Source: Cucumis sativus (Eukaryota > Streptophyta > Magnoliopsida > Cucurbitales > Cucurbitaceae). From it: DNA of 64,000 nt. The translations under genes were made by a program, and so were the position numbers. Numbering within the stretch: position 1 is the first letter of the stretch; each line of letters opens with the position of its first letter. Shown here one piece after another: positions 1 to 13,300 of the stretch. The notes under the pieces are model-generated. The model was not told where the DNA came from and searched no databases. It saw only the letters and a program-made list of their open reading frames with translations. Location of the stretch: contig NC_026661.2 of the NCBI RefSeq assembly GCF_000004075.3, positions 18,752,307 to 18,816,306 of the forward strand, written 5' to 3'.

Positions 1-201
1 AAAGGAATTGGGGATTTTGGGGATGGGATTTTCCTGGATAAGCTGAAGAGAAAGTGGTATGTGGGATTTTGCAATAACCCTAACCGGAGTAAGATTTTAA
101 CCCGGATTAAGAATGTAAATCGGGATAGGGTCGTTCACTTATCATCCCCACTACATTATTATAAACAATACAACTTTATGGAGCAATTTACATCATTCTA
201 A
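1..201 (+). other. Open frame running in from the left edge
   Basis: Frame 1 is open from the first base for 66 codons and ends in TAA at 199-201. It reads GDGIFLDKLKRKWYVGF near its start and MEQFTSF before the stop. Such a run is uncommon in DNA this AT-rich, so it could be the last exon of a gene lying to the left. I recognise no domain, and chance cannot be excluded. Confidence 0.2.
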
Positions 202-2394
202 CAAAACCCAAAATAAGAAAAGCTCATATATGCTCTCACCATTTATTAATCTTAGGTCATCTAAAGGCAGCGTATGTCTAAAATCGAATAAAATAAAGAT
301 TGAATCATCTCAATGTCACTAAAGTCCGAGATCTAATAACAAACGGAATAATTCTTTCATTAAGGACATTTTGGGACATTATAAACTCACGATGGAATAT
401 ATTAAAGTTAGAATTCTTTTATCTCGAAGCATCTTGGAGCAACTAAAGATCGTATCTCATGATCTACACGATCATTTAAATATGAAAGTCAATAGTTTAA
501 AACAAAGTACATGATTGTGTAGATTTACACTTTTGTCTTTCATCTTGATGCATTATATGACAGATATTGAATGAATTAAAGGCAATAAAATTTCATCTCG
601 ATGTCTGGTATGCCCGATATCGTGTATTAAAACCTACACGATTGAGTATCGCGTGTACAACTAATTTATCGCGTGTGTGACTAGGATAATTTTGGTATTT
701 TACATTGTGGATTTGTGAACTTTTTCCATTTAAAAAAATGGTCTGTACATGATAGAATCTTTTTTAGCATTTCAAACAAAAAAACAAATGTGATAGATGA
801 CCTCAAACAAAAACTTGAATTCATTTATTGCCCAAAGTTTTGATTTTTTGTTTTTGTCCAAAATTCAAAATAAAAGATTCTAAAACTTTAGGATAACATT
901 GAAGTATTAAAAGTACATAAAAACTTTTGAAACTAAAGAGAGTTCAAGAGTAGTTATATATAATTAGCATCTTTTAACTTAAAAATATGTTGACCAATAA
1001 ATCAAATTAGGTTGTAAAAGGTCAAGAGTGCATTGTTCTAGATATGCACACTTGATCTTTCTTTATTGTGTTAGGGGTTTTCTTCCACAAAAACACAATT
1101 GTATTATAAGCAACAATGTCCACCATAGGAAACCATTACAAGCCTAACCAAAAATTCCAAAGCACATTATAAAGGGTTGAGCATTCTGTCTCAAGAGCCG
1201 AACACCCACCAAACTCTCCCACCCCTCTAACCTTGCTCTCCCTCTTATTTATAACCCAAAACACCTAACCAACCTCAGGTCTAATTATTAGAATACTCTA
1301 CTCATCAATCGTGTTTATATAGCTATAAGTCTTATGTATTATTTATTTATTTTCATTGAGTTCAGCACGAAGGAAAGAAATTTGAACATCTAACTTTGAA
1401 ATTGATGATACATAATATGAAAGTTAAATTATACTCACATGCATATTTTTTTATTGGTGGTTGGAACGTAACTTTTATTTTTCTAAAAGAAAAAATTGTT
1501 ATCAGTTATAATATTATGCTTAAGTTGGGATTAGACAACATTTTGTGTTTAGGATTTAGTTTATCAAGAAGGTATCGTAGATTTAACAACATTGATCTAA
1601 GACTTGAGCAAGCGATAAAATTCACATTATTTTTCAAACTCACATAACCCAACACTTGATTCATACCATCCTGGACAAACTTTCAAATTAGGTATGTCAT
1701 GCTACACTTAAATCGTGATAGGAACAAAAGACAAATTCATCCTCCTTTGGTTAATGTTTCTTTGTAATGGACTTATGCAACGCTATCAAACTCATTTTGG
1801 TTTCTACACTTTTCTAAAATATTTTAGAGATCAATTTGAAAACCAAAAATTTCTTTGTATTTTGATAGATAATTTATGAAAAATGAGTGAAAACATAACA
1901 TTGATAACACTATCAAAAGACACCGTCGGTCAAATTTGATCAAACCACAAAAATCGAATAAAAATTCAAAAACATCAGTACCATATGGAACAAAATCTGG
2001 GCTATAGAGACTAAACTGCTAATTCAACTGTAAGATTCTAGTACTTAATTTTAATTAAAAAAACATTAGGTCCTTGTTAGGTTGAAACTTGATAATAGTC
2101 TCGAGTCATAGTAAGGTTAACTTCTTAAACCAAATTTACAAGCTCATTCATCTTGACTACCAATTTACTAATACTAATCTTTGATTGAAGAACACCAACT
2201 GCATTTCCATAACCAGGAAAATAACTTGGATAATGCTTACACCTTCTAGCTAATATTTACTAACCCACGTTGATACACTTCAATTCCTACATGTTCTCAC
2301 AAGAGTAATATAAACATTGAAATAAAAACACTAAAAATAATAGCATTTCCTAAAATTTTGATATAACTTTCCTCTTCTGCCTCTGTGCTCTCTA
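202..2394. other. Intergenic, AT-rich
   Basis: No supported gene. An 83-codon open frame at 1396-1647 has no recognisable domain and AT-rich composition, so I treat it as chance. A short C-rich patch at about 1195-1270 with a TATA-like TTTATAA stands out from the background but leads to no coding frame. Confidence 0.5.
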
Positions 2395-5146
2395 TTATAA
2401 ATCATTGCCTAACATGACAGAGAAAACTAAATCGCGTACGAAGTCACATCTCCGAGTTTTCTCTTCTTGGTTCCTGTCAGGTATGGAAGATAACTGGACA
2501 TCCCTGCATATGTGCAAATAAAATATCATTAGGTTGGAGATGCCGATTATAGGATATGAGTTATCTCCATCACAGAAGTTATAGACTTGCTGCGATTGCT
2601 AAGACAGTGGGGAAGAGCAAATATAACTCGATCAACATGAGAAATGAATAGCAATTTAATGCCATTAGTTAAATGGATCCAAATGCAAAGGTATGAAATT
2701 GATACAGGTTCATTTACAGCTCATATGACAGTATAATTCCAAAATCGCAACGACCACTGTAACACTTGAGGGAAATGAAAACTGAAAGACCGCACAGTAT
2801 CACCTAACATGCATTTAGATAGGGAATAGAACTAAATGTTCACTACTTTATGCAATTGTTATTTAATCCCATCTAACATTCACCTCCCAGAATAAGCCCA
2901 TACATTTTAGTCCAAAAACATCGAGGCCTTGATATTATTATATTACAAATATCAAACTTCTACATTCTATTGTAGCTCAACCATATATAATTCTGGGTAT
3001 TATCATTATAATTGTCCAAAAGCACGTTTTGATTAGAAGGAATTTTGATGGACTTCAACTCCTACATTTTAAATGCATTTTGGTTATACTATATTCTAGT
3101 GATGCAAGTGCTAATTTCAAGGCCTCGTCAATTTTTCCCCATTGTGAAAAAGATATGAGCTATGTACCACCAATGAACTGTGAACATATTGTGACGCTCA
3201 CAAGTCACAACAGTAACTCAAGGCTATCGAAACTCATAGGAAGAAGCAAATGATATGTCTGCGAGAAATAAATTTAATAACAAACCTAAACCAGAATGCA
3301 TGCCTAGGAACCAGCAAAAACTATAATTGTGGTGAAACGGATGCATGCAGAAAGTGCTTAATTTTGAGTCAGATAAAAAGCATCATATATTAATATGCCT
3401 AGACATCTAGAGGTATATTTCAGTCTTACCTTTCAGACAATGTATCATCTACAACTTTTTCCTCCAATTTTTCTTTATTTGAAGGCTCAGGCTGAACAGT
3501 TTTAGACTCATTGATGACAGGTGCATTGCATAAAAACGACAACAATGGATCAGGTGCCATCTTGGAGGTTGAGTGCAGAGAAGAAAACCCCGAAAGAATT
3601 CTTACATGATCGTCTTGTAACTCTTTTCTCTCAAAAGAAAGACTTTGAGGAAAATCGTCTTTGTGGAATTTCAATCTTTGTTGACTGTAACCTCAAGTTA
3701 AGGAATCCAAATCATAGATTCAAGTATGCCATGGATATAAACAAGAAACAGAACAAAATACTCCAGAAAAAGCAGCTGAGAGCTTTAAAAAAATTGCAGA
3801 AACTTAACAATATCTAAACAATAAAAGAAAAGGATATATTAAATACATCTCCATGCTGCATCGTTATATGTCCAACCATATTCTCTCCCACGCTTGTAGA
3901 ACAAATAGGGCATATCTGAAAAGAAATGAAAGCCAACCTCTTGAAAAAGCACAAAAAGGACAAACTAATTTCAACCAGAAACCAATAGAGGGTCTTTACG
4001 GTCAAAAGAAGATATAAACTACTCCCCACAAAGAATTTTAAACTTCCGTCACCGGTACCAACATATCAACCTATAACCATAGACAAACATTCTTGACTAG
4101 AGGCAAGACAAGTGCTCAAGTACAATATCAAACTGAGTATATCTAGGAATTGAAAAATATAAGCAAAATACCACCAAGGCACCCAGGCTAAAGGCAGCCA
4201 TAGTAATATAACCTTACAAGTCAAACCCCAAAATATAATACTTAAGCAACAATGCAGTACAACATCTCCTACTAGTAAGTGGGTCACAACATATTTGAAA
4301 GATGATGATAAATTCCATAAACAGCCAGTAAGAGGATACATCAGAAAGGACCTTCTCATTCATAAAGCAAGTTCACGACAAAAGCTTTTTTTAAAAGAAA
4401 GACTTGCATAAAAAAGATCAAAACACGAATTGTTAACAGTCAACAAGATTATGACTTGAGCTTGAAGTTCATTGTTACTCAAGGAAGACAATCAAACATT
4501 CTGATTTCTGAGAACTGACGGCCGTCTAAATCCATCAATGATATGTTAGAAATGTAATTTCTGCAAACATTGAGAGCCATCCCAATTTTCTACTGCTATA
4601 GGTACTATTACCAGGTAAGGTTACTTCAGTTGAACGACGCTAAACAGATAGACCCTTTAAGCTTTAACTCAAGCATTAAGTAATTAAAGAGAAAATACCA
4701 TATATTAAGAAAAGTCTATCGAATCTCCTACTGAAACTGAGGGAACCGAATAAGAACAAATCCACTTAAAACTTAAAAACGCAAACGCTTGGTTCTCAAG
4801 TTATAAATTAGCGATTTTTCTTACCCCAAAGTTGGCTTCTACGGGATGCTCGTCATCAATATGGCAGCATAGCTCAACCAAATCAAATTCCTCCGGACAA
4901 AACGGACAAGGATATTCCGAATTCAAATCATCATCCCCATCCACCTCCTCGTAGTCAAAATAAAAATCTAAAAAAACCAAACAGTAATCATTTTAAACAA
5001 AAACCCACAAAGCAAAACCCCAAATAAAAACCTAATAAACAGATCATAAGTAAATTAAGATCGAGACATGACTCACGCGACTGGGATTTAGAGCTTCTTG
5101 CAGCAGCAGCATCAGAGAGACCATAACTATAAGCGTCACTGTCCAT
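2395..5146 (-). CDS. DI19: Di19 (drought-induced 19) zinc-finger protein
   Basis: Five exons on the minus strand: 5146-5077, 4967-4825, 3915-3838, 3686-3430 and 2503-2395. They total 657 nt, or 218 residues, normal for the family. The N-terminus MDSDAYSYGLSDAAAA is followed by an acidic stretch and two Di19-type Cys2/His2 fingers: C44, C47, H59, H64 and C73, C76, H87, H92. The C-terminal half has the family pattern, including APDPLLSFLC and the final RRCDFVRDLVFS. Family members are nuclear proteins linked to drought, salt, ABA and light responses, some acting as transcriptional activators; here that role is inferred. Introns 1, 2 and 4 are GT-AG. Intron 3 is AT-AC with U12-type signals (separate entry), and only that splice keeps the frame. 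The gene is head to head with the SYP4 gene. Confidence 0.93.
3687..3837 (-). other. U12-type AT-AC intron in the Di19 gene
   Basis: Reading the minus strand, the intron begins ATATCCTTTT (3837-3828), the consensus 5' site of minor-spliceosome AT-AC introns. It ends TTAC at 3690-3687. A perfect branch-point consensus TTCCTTAAC lies at 3705-3697, about 11 nt before the end. Joining codon AAT (N97) to AGT keeps the frame and gives the family-like HGDVFN-SQQRLKFHKDD. A GT-AG alternative (GTATTT after the GAT codon, ending at TTACAG) shifts the frame and hits a stop within about 20 codons. Confidence 0.9.
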
Positions 5147-6590
5147 AATCAGATAAAGCAAAAACAAAAAATCCCAACACGAAATTCGATTCAGGGGGTT
5201 GAATTCGTTCGAAACGATGAATTCGTTCGAAACGATGAATTCTTCGACCCAACTTCACCAAGAGCTCTTAAACGGCACAGTGTTGGTGGGTTTTTTCTTT
5301 TTGTTGGAGAAATGAAGAAAAATTAAGTGGGTATTGAGAAATTTTATAAGGTCAATGAGAGATTGGGCTCGTGATCCTTAGCGAACACGATTTCTGACTC
5401 TAGATGACCAAAGAAAAGAGGAAGAACTCCCGCGTTTTATCATTAGAACTATTCTCTCAACAACCAAGGACCGACGATTTTGGATTAGGACTTTTATTAC
5501 CTTTTTGCCCTCACGGTTTCTTAATATTACTCCAAATTTCCTCCAAAAGTATTCTGTTGGAGAAAAGGTAGTATGGGTATTACTGTCTTTTTATTCCTTT
5601 TTGCCGTCTTAAAACCTTTTCCAAGGACTTTTTTCTCAATAAATGATCTCTCGTTTTAAAAATGTTTAAACCTAAAAAGTTCATCACTCGTTTATTTGTA
5701 GATTAAAATTATTTTATTGTTTTCTTTTAAGATTGTCGACCCAGCTTACGCCTACTAATCTCAAGTGAAAACAACATTTAAGTATCGAAACAACTTGTAG
5801 AAAATTAATGTTTACGTATGTCGTCACCTATTATAGATTACGTATCTTGTCAATCCATGATGATTAATAATTCATTAATTGAAAAAACCTCATAACTTTT
5901 TTTAAGCATGTATCATGATACAGTAATATTTTTAAAAATTACAGATGTAGTTGTTCATACAAGGTTTAAGAGAAACAACCTAGAGAACTTGTTGATTTAG
6001 ATAAAAGTGAACATGATGCACTTCAATCTCTAGAAAAAATATGAATTTCTCTATTTATAAATTTATCTAGCGACCTACGTGAGCTTGAGTTTCGTTGGTG
6101 CATGGATTAAATCATAGGTCCAACCATATGCATTTTGGTAATTTTTAGGTTTCTTTTTAGTTGAATTTGCCAAATTTTGTCTTGAATTTCGGATTGGACA
6201 CGAATCAACCTTTAATTAGTCCAAGTTTGGTAACTAATGTGATTTGTTAATTCAATTTTTTTTCTTTTAGTATCACATAACTTATGGCTTTTTCAAACGA
6301 AAAAAAAGAAAAAGAAAAAGAAAAAATGATGGAGGACCATAAGCCCAATTATGAGAGGCCCATTTATCAACGTCCAAAGAAGGCCCGCCTGAATCCTGAT
6401 CTGATTACGTCCGGCGAAGGTTAACGTGTAAAACCGCCACGAAATTTCTCCATTCCCGGGGAGTTGTTCGATTCCAACATTCAATTAATTTCATTTTTAC
6501 GCAGAAACTGACTCGAATTCTTCGATTTTGATCATTCTTGAACTCTCTATTCTCTGATTCTCTTGTTTCTCTCTTCGGCTGTTGTTTCCC
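5147..6590. promoter_or_regulatory. Divergent intergenic region Di19 / SYP4
   Basis: This 1.4-kb interval separates the two start codons and should hold both promoters. On the SYP4 side, GAGGCCCATTT near 6354 and GAAGGCCCGCC near 6376 are site II-like GGCCCA elements common in promoters of constitutively expressed plant genes. The stretch at 5640-6300 is plain AT-rich DNA. No reliable TATA box was assigned. Confidence 0.4.
5201..5236. repeat. 18-bp tandem duplication in the Di19 leader
   Basis: GAATTCGTTCGAAACGAT occurs twice in a row, followed by a partial third GAATTC. It lies 55-90 bp upstream of the Di19 start codon, probably in the 5' UTR. Each unit contains a palindromic TTCGAA. Confidence 0.85.
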
Positions 6591-9500
6591 ATGGCGACGA
6601 GGAATCGAACTGCACAGTTTAGAAGGCACAGGGATGCCGTGAAGAGCGTCCGTGCCCCTCTATCCTCTTCGGCAGCTGGTTCCAGTGGACCGGTTATTGA
6701 GATGGTGAGTTCGTCTCTTCTTCGTTCAAAGCGCTCTTCTTCTTATGCTCCTCTCAGCACTGAAGATCCAGGACCTTCGAGGTACAGATTCCTTTTTTCT
6801 CCTAACATTTCTCCCGAAGTTGAAATTTCCTGTGTTAAATTATTTCTTCAGCCATGTGGATTATCGACATGAAAAATTGAACTTCTACTGTGACGTGTTC
6901 AATTAGAAATTCTTACTTATTTGCGTTAGGAAAGTTTTATTGAATCAAATGCTTGTTTCTGATATTATTTTTCTAGAATAGTTCTGGTGAAATCTTGAAG
7001 AGCAGATAACTGGATATTATCACCGTAGTTTTGCCTCCCATACCTGAAACGTTCTCACTTAAAATGTTCTGACTCTGTGCCTTCAGAATTTCTCATCGAT
7101 GCATGCAGAAGAATAGACTCTCCTCTTGTATTATACATTTCTTGCATCAAATGTATTGTCTGTTCTACATATTTGGTAGCTATTTTTCTGCATCCATAAT
7201 CAGTTCGTTTTGTGTTCCACATCTGAGTACACTGTTTATTTCTGGTGTCTCCACAACTAGTTTTAGTTCTAGGAAAGTATCACGTCCTCCAATTATTACT
7301 ATTACTATTATTATTAGCCTTAAGCTCAGGGAATTGGACTTGAAGATTTGTAATTTTTCAGGCTGTTTGAGAAATCTCTTAGTGCTTTGTTCTCTGCTTT
7401 TGGATGAGCTGCAAATGGGAAATGTAGGTCTCTTATCGATGTTTCATTAGTGGACCGGAAATTTGGGGAGGAAATACCTCAGCAGAAAATTTCTTGTGTT
7501 TTTTCCTCTTCTTTATAGGATAAGTTAGTTGCAAATGACCGTATAGGTTTCTTATTGATACTTGTTACTGGACTGGGAATTTGGGAAGGAAACGCTCGCT
7601 GAGACAATGGTGTCAGAGAGTTGAGGTTAATGAATTTACCAAAATTACAGGCAAACATTCCAAATGGTTTAGAACTACTGCCTGGGAATTTTGGTTTCTA
7701 ATTTAAAATGGATCTGCTTTGAATCCGAAAGTTTCTGTCTGAGTATGTGACATTTGTTTAGCAAAATATTGACTCACACTCCCCTCACTGTTACTATTGT
7801 ATCTACGGTGCAGCAGCGATGCATTTATGGTGGGTCTACCTCCAGCTTGGGTGGATGATTCTGAAGAAATAACTGTTAATATACAGAAAATTCGAAGGAA
7901 GATGGCAGAGTTAGTTAAGGCTCATTCCAAAGCTTTAATGCCTTCTTTTGCTGATGGCGAAGAAGACGAGCATACGATTGAGGCACTTACGCTAGAGATT
8001 ACTAATCTTTTGAAAACCTCAGAGAAGAGGTTGAAGAAAATTTCTAGTACAGGGTCTTCAGAGGATATTAACATCAGAAAAAATGTCCAGGTATGCGTGA
8101 ATCTCATTAAATTTTGTGCTTAATTCTTTGAGTATTCCAACTTTGGAGCTGAGCCATTGCTCATCTTTTGATACGATGTCTTTATGTTGTTACATTTTTC
8201 TAGCTGTTGTTCATCGTCTTTGTTGTTGGACTTTTATTGTGCTCCCGGGAAACTAATGTATAAAGTTCCAACAAACTTTTCACCTCCCTAAAAGTGTTTC
8301 TGGATTTTGGTGTTTGAGCACTTTTAACAGTAAATTCCTTTTTGTGATGGTTTGACTCCTTTTCTTAACAGCGTTCTCTTGCTACAGAGCTTCAGAATCT
8401 TTCTATGGATCTTCGTAGAAGACAATCAATGTATTTGAAACGTCTACAGCAGCAAAAGGAGGTTAGTGTCCTGTGTTCACCATGGACCAGTGTAAATTTT
8501 CTGTCTTGGACGTTGGCATATTTAAAATAAGCTTCAACCTTTTGTTCCCACTTCACAATTTTCTTGTACTTTTCACTCTTCTATTAAAATGGGTTTCATA
8601 TGGGGAATAAGAAACTACTTTACCATTTTGACAATTCTCTCCCCATTACATTTGTTTGGTTCATCTATCGTTTTAGGGGTCTATTTTGCTTGATAAATCT
8701 GTAAATTGGTCAATAGTATGTAATATTTCGGCATCCACATCAATTGAAACACTGTTCTACTCAGTAACCAATGCTTATTTACTTTTGTATTGCAGGGACA
8801 TGATGGAATTGATTTGGAGATAAATTTGAATGGAAACCGAGCTCTCCAGGAGGATGACGGATATGATGAATTTGTATGTGCTCACTGCTCATATCTTTTG
8901 TCACCTGGGCATATTAGGACTAAACTTTTCTCCCTCAAGAGATTATTATTCAAGAATGCAAAGCACAAAATAACATGTTATTTTTCTTTAACTCCAATAG
9001 TTTTATGACCGTCAAATCTTTTTGGATGTTCCATGTGGATAACTAGATAAGTGGGGGTGGTGCCTCAGTCTTCCCCTAAACCCTAATTGTTGAGTTTGTT
9101 AGTCATATGCTTGGGCTAAATGTCTTATTGTTTTGTATGCTTGAAGAGCAAACTTTCCATTGATAATTGTTTTGGATGTCGTTTTATAATGCAAATATAT
9201 CATTATCCATCACTTCTCTTTTGATTGATACTTTTGTGTGGGAATCAGGGAACAAATGAAAATCAAACGATGACATTAGATGGGAAGCACATTCAGGGAA
9301 GGGAGAAAGAGATTAAACAGGTTCTGGAAGGTTCTAGAAAATCGTAGTTGAGACAGAACTATTCACAATGTAATAGATGTATTAATTTTTCATGTGTAGG
9401 TTGTAAAATCCGTAAATGAGCTTGCCCAAATTATGAAGGATCTCTCAACCCTTGTCATAGACCAGGTTAAACCCTATACTCTTTTAACGTGTATTAAGCT

Positions 9501-10349
9501 CTTTTTTTTTCTAAAAAATCAATCTGGGTTATTAATTAGCTAATGAACATTGTTGATTCTGTCAGGGTACCATTGTCGATAGAATTGACCACAATATTCA
9601 GAATGTTGCTGTTTCAGTTGAAGAGGGCTTGAAACAACTTCAAAAGGTGCTCTCTCTTTCAAAGAAAACTTTCATTTGTGATCCAGAAACTGAGATATCA
9701 AATAGTTAGCATGATTGATTACCATCTCAATTTTGACAATTGTGCCGATGTTCTCACAATTTTTTACCGTAGCTTTCATCTTTCCTAAAGAAACATTGGA
9801 ATTCATAACCAAATTCCAAATTTCGAAGACACCTTGAAGAAACAGGGGCACTTGTGTCCTTGAACCAATAACCATCTTTGGCTAATCTAGCCTCCTCTAT
9901 CCCTTTGGACCAATCATGAGTAGTACATGAACATTCACTTATTGTACATTGACTAGGCCTTTCAGATCGATCTTAGGCCCCACACCCTCTGTGTACAAAC
10001 CTTGCGAAAGGACCCTTAGGTTTTTGGGGCATTGGATTCTGACCAATGTTTGCTTTACTCAAGCCACCCTTTCAAAAAGTAGATAACAAAACAAACATAC
10101 TCTTAGGAGATAATTTGGTTTAATTTTAAAGAACCAAATGGTATCAAATGGGCAAGTCCTACATTTCATATTTATTGGTTCTTTAATGATGATTTTGGTG
10201 AAAATACGAGACCTGATGTTGGAAAGTTTTGGGGTTTGCAGGCAGAGAAGACACAGAAAAATGGAGGAATGGTGAAGTGTGCAACAGTGCTTGTTATTAT
10301 GTGTTTCGTAATGCTGGTTCTTTTGATACTAAAGGAGATAATTATGTAA
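6591..10349 (+). CDS. SYP42: Qa-SNARE syntaxin of the SYP41/42/43 (TLG2-like) group
   Basis: Eight exons: 6591-6781, 7814-8090, 8372-8461, 8796-8873, 9249-9320, 9400-9465, 9566-9646 and 10242-10349. They total 963 nt, or 320 residues, close to the family's length. The start MATRNRTAQFRRHRD and the GLPPAWVDDSEE motif are typical of this subgroup. An N-terminal helical (Habc-type) region spans about 75-200. The Qa-SNARE helix spans about 228-290, with the zero-layer Gln in VIDQGTIVDRI. A single C-terminal anchor (about 296-318) ends in KEIIM. Family members act on the trans-Golgi network/early endosome in secretory and vacuolar traffic. Exon 2 has a tandem NAGNAG acceptor (separate entry). Assignment among paralogues 41, 42 and 43 is not possible by eye; the symbol names the group. 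Confidence 0.95.
7811..7816 (+). other. NAGNAG tandem splice acceptor, SYP4 exon 2
   Basis: Intron 1 ends in CAGCAG. Splicing after the first CAG gives Ser-Ser-Asp-Ala; splicing after the second removes one Ser (Ser-Asp-Ala). Both keep the frame, so two proteins differing by one residue just before GLPPAWVDD are possible. Confidence 0.75.
9647..10241 (+). other. Intron 7 of the SYP4 gene
   Basis: At 595 bp this is longer than the neighbouring introns. The part at about 9660-10090 is less AT-rich than the rest. It has no coding frame that I recognise and no terminal repeats that I could see. Confidence 0.5.
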
Positions 10350-13300
10350 CTAATTAATATAATGTTTGCCTTTGCCTTTGCCTTTGCCTCATTGGCTCTT
10401 AAACATTTTGAGAACTGCAGGCAGTTGATCAGCTCAGCAGATGCCGTTCCTTTTTGTGTATTATTCTCAAAGTCTTGGAATTGGGCATTTTGTAGAAATG
10501 ATTTTCTTCGAAATATATCTCATTTACTTTGTTCGGTTTTGCCATTGATTAGTCATAGAAATTTATGTGATAATATGCATTTATATGGAGAGGAAACATT
10601 GTCCAAATTTAGTTTATAAGCTTGAGTGGTAATGATTGAATCATTACACTTGTAAAATTAACAAGTGACAACTTATTCTATATAGTTTATAATTTATTAG
10701 GATTTAACCCTTCTTTTTTACAATGACAATATCCTAAATGGAGAAATCAAATATTTGACTCTGAGATTAGTTTGAGATTGACAGTATAATTGCTAAATTC
10801 ATAAATTGATTTGAAATCGACTTTAATTTCATTTATGTACTAAATTCATAAATTGATTTGAAATCAACTTTAATTTCATTTGTAAACTATGAGAATGAAC
10901 ACTTAATTTGATGATTTTTTTTTTCTTAATAAGGACTAAGTTGTAGCATAAGTTTGGGTACAATTGATGCAAACAAGATAAATGCTACTCTTCAAGATAA
11001 AGGTATGATTTGTGGACTATCTTATTAGTAATTTGATATCGTTTTGTAATTGTTCAATCTCATTACTAGTAGGATTTGATACATTTCACAGATTTCATTT
11101 ACAATTAGCTTTGATTATTTATTGAAATAATTAGACTTAGATTTTAGAAAATTTGTTTCAAAGAGCATAATTATTGTAACAGATGTCTATCACTTTCTGA
11201 GTTTAGGTCATTTTGTGACGTAGAAAATGAAAAATGAAAAGTAGTAAAATGATTATTCAATAAAACTTAATTCCATAAAGATTAAAAAGCACAATTCACA
11301 ATAATTTATAAAAGAATTTAATGGATAGATAATGAAACGATGTTCTTCATAAAAAAAACGTAAAAGTGTTACAACTATCTTTGAAATTAAGTTTAAAAAA
11401 TTAGGGAGAGCAAGTTAACAAAATTAAAACTAATCTAACGAAAGAAAAGGGAGAGGACATCATAAATAGATTTTATACGTATGATCAAAAGAGTTTTCTA
11501 AAAATTAGAACAAAATACACAAATCTTTACCTATAAAAAGAAAAAGCCAACAAGTCTACATGAAATAACAAAATATTCTCAATCAGTCACTCTTGTACTC
11601 AGCCTCTTATACCAAACAATTTATCGTGTAGATCTTATATGAAGAGGAAAAGAATAAATTGCAAAGAAAAAAAAGAAGCATACCAAAGGGCAAATAGGAA
11701 AATTATGAAAAAACAACTTTAATTTTTTTTTTATTGGAACGTAAATAATTTTAGTTTTGTATTTATAAGTAAATTAACCTATTTAAAAATCTCTTATTTA
11801 TTCCTTAGGAAACTTGTTTTTTTTTTTTTTTAATATTTTTTTGCATTAGTTTGTTATTTTTTTAAACAAAAAAATTATAAATGGCGTTTTAAAAAAAAAT
11901 TTCTTTCTTGTCTATTATTTTATTTTAAAATAGATAAAGATAGTATATATTATAGTTTTTTTCTAAAATATTTTGTATAACATATATAAATTACGTTGAT
12001 TGTGTGTTTTTCTTTTTAAATTGTAAATCAAATTATATTAACGTGATATACCATGAGATATAAAAAGATAATATGTGAATTTTTCAAAAGAAATATCTAC
12101 AATTATTTAACACCCTAGGTGGATTAATTTAATTTAACGTGAAAGTTAAAAAATATGACAAACTATTTTATTTAATAATTTAGATATGAAATTATATCAA
12201 ATAGTTTATGTTTATGTTTTAAATTAAACATTATTTGAAATTTAGCAAATTAAAATGCAATATTTTGAATTAAACCATATTTTTAACTGAACAAATTAAA
12301 TCTTTTTAAATAACTTCTTTCATTTACTGAGTTAAATAATATTTACAAGATTAAAGTTTATAGATCCAACAATTATTGAAATGGGTGAGAAAAAAATATA
12401 TTGTATACTTTTGAAGATTATGAACACAGTTACGTATTATACGATTGGATTCATTAAATGAACATTAGTTCCTAACTAATATATATATATATACATATAA
12501 ATGGACTTATTTACAACTCCAAATTGCCATCAAAGATGGCACTAATTGATGTTTTTTTCTCTTTTCAATTTTGCTCTTCTTCTTCTTTGATGCTTCCAAT
12601 ATTTTTCTTTTTTAACTTTTCAAATAGATAATTCCTCAAGTTTTCATATACTTCACATATTATAATTTGCATTATTCATTCTAACTTTGAACATTTTAAT
12701 TTTCATTAGTTGATTGTGTTTTTTTTTTCCATAACTTTTCTTTAAACTTTTTTTTTGTTGTTGTATGATATTTTGAAAAAGAAAATTTGAATTTGTTCCA
12801 CGATTTTGTAATTTGCTTTTGTAAATAGAATTGTATACAAAATGATTTTTCAGATGTGTTCCTTTTCTTCTATCGGAATATTAAAAAGTTTATCCTGAAA
12901 AAAACAAAGTTATTTGAATATGTATTGATAAAATAACATAACTAAAAAAAATCTATATCATAATTTAAATATTAGAATTTTAAGGTCAATTTTATTATTG
13001 GATTATATATCTACTTACCACTACTAGCTAAGATTTCATATACTTAATGACAATATATGATACTCAAATGTAAATTTTGGAAAATATACTTAGTGATCGA
13101 TCACTTAACATTTAGACATTTAGGGTACCTGAACATCTCCACTAGGTATAGACATAATGCACTTGCACCTGAACATAGAGGATAGACTTGCACCTGAACA
13201 TAGAGCACGCACTTGCAGCTGAACATCTTCACTAGGTATAGACGGCGTACTTGCACCTGAACATCTCCAGTAAGTATAGAGGATGCACTATAATTTGCAA

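Noticed and set aside
3838-3850. GT donor (GTATTT) for Di19 intron 3
   Set aside because: It breaks the frame with the only acceptor nearby; the AT-AC splice fits both signals and family sequence.
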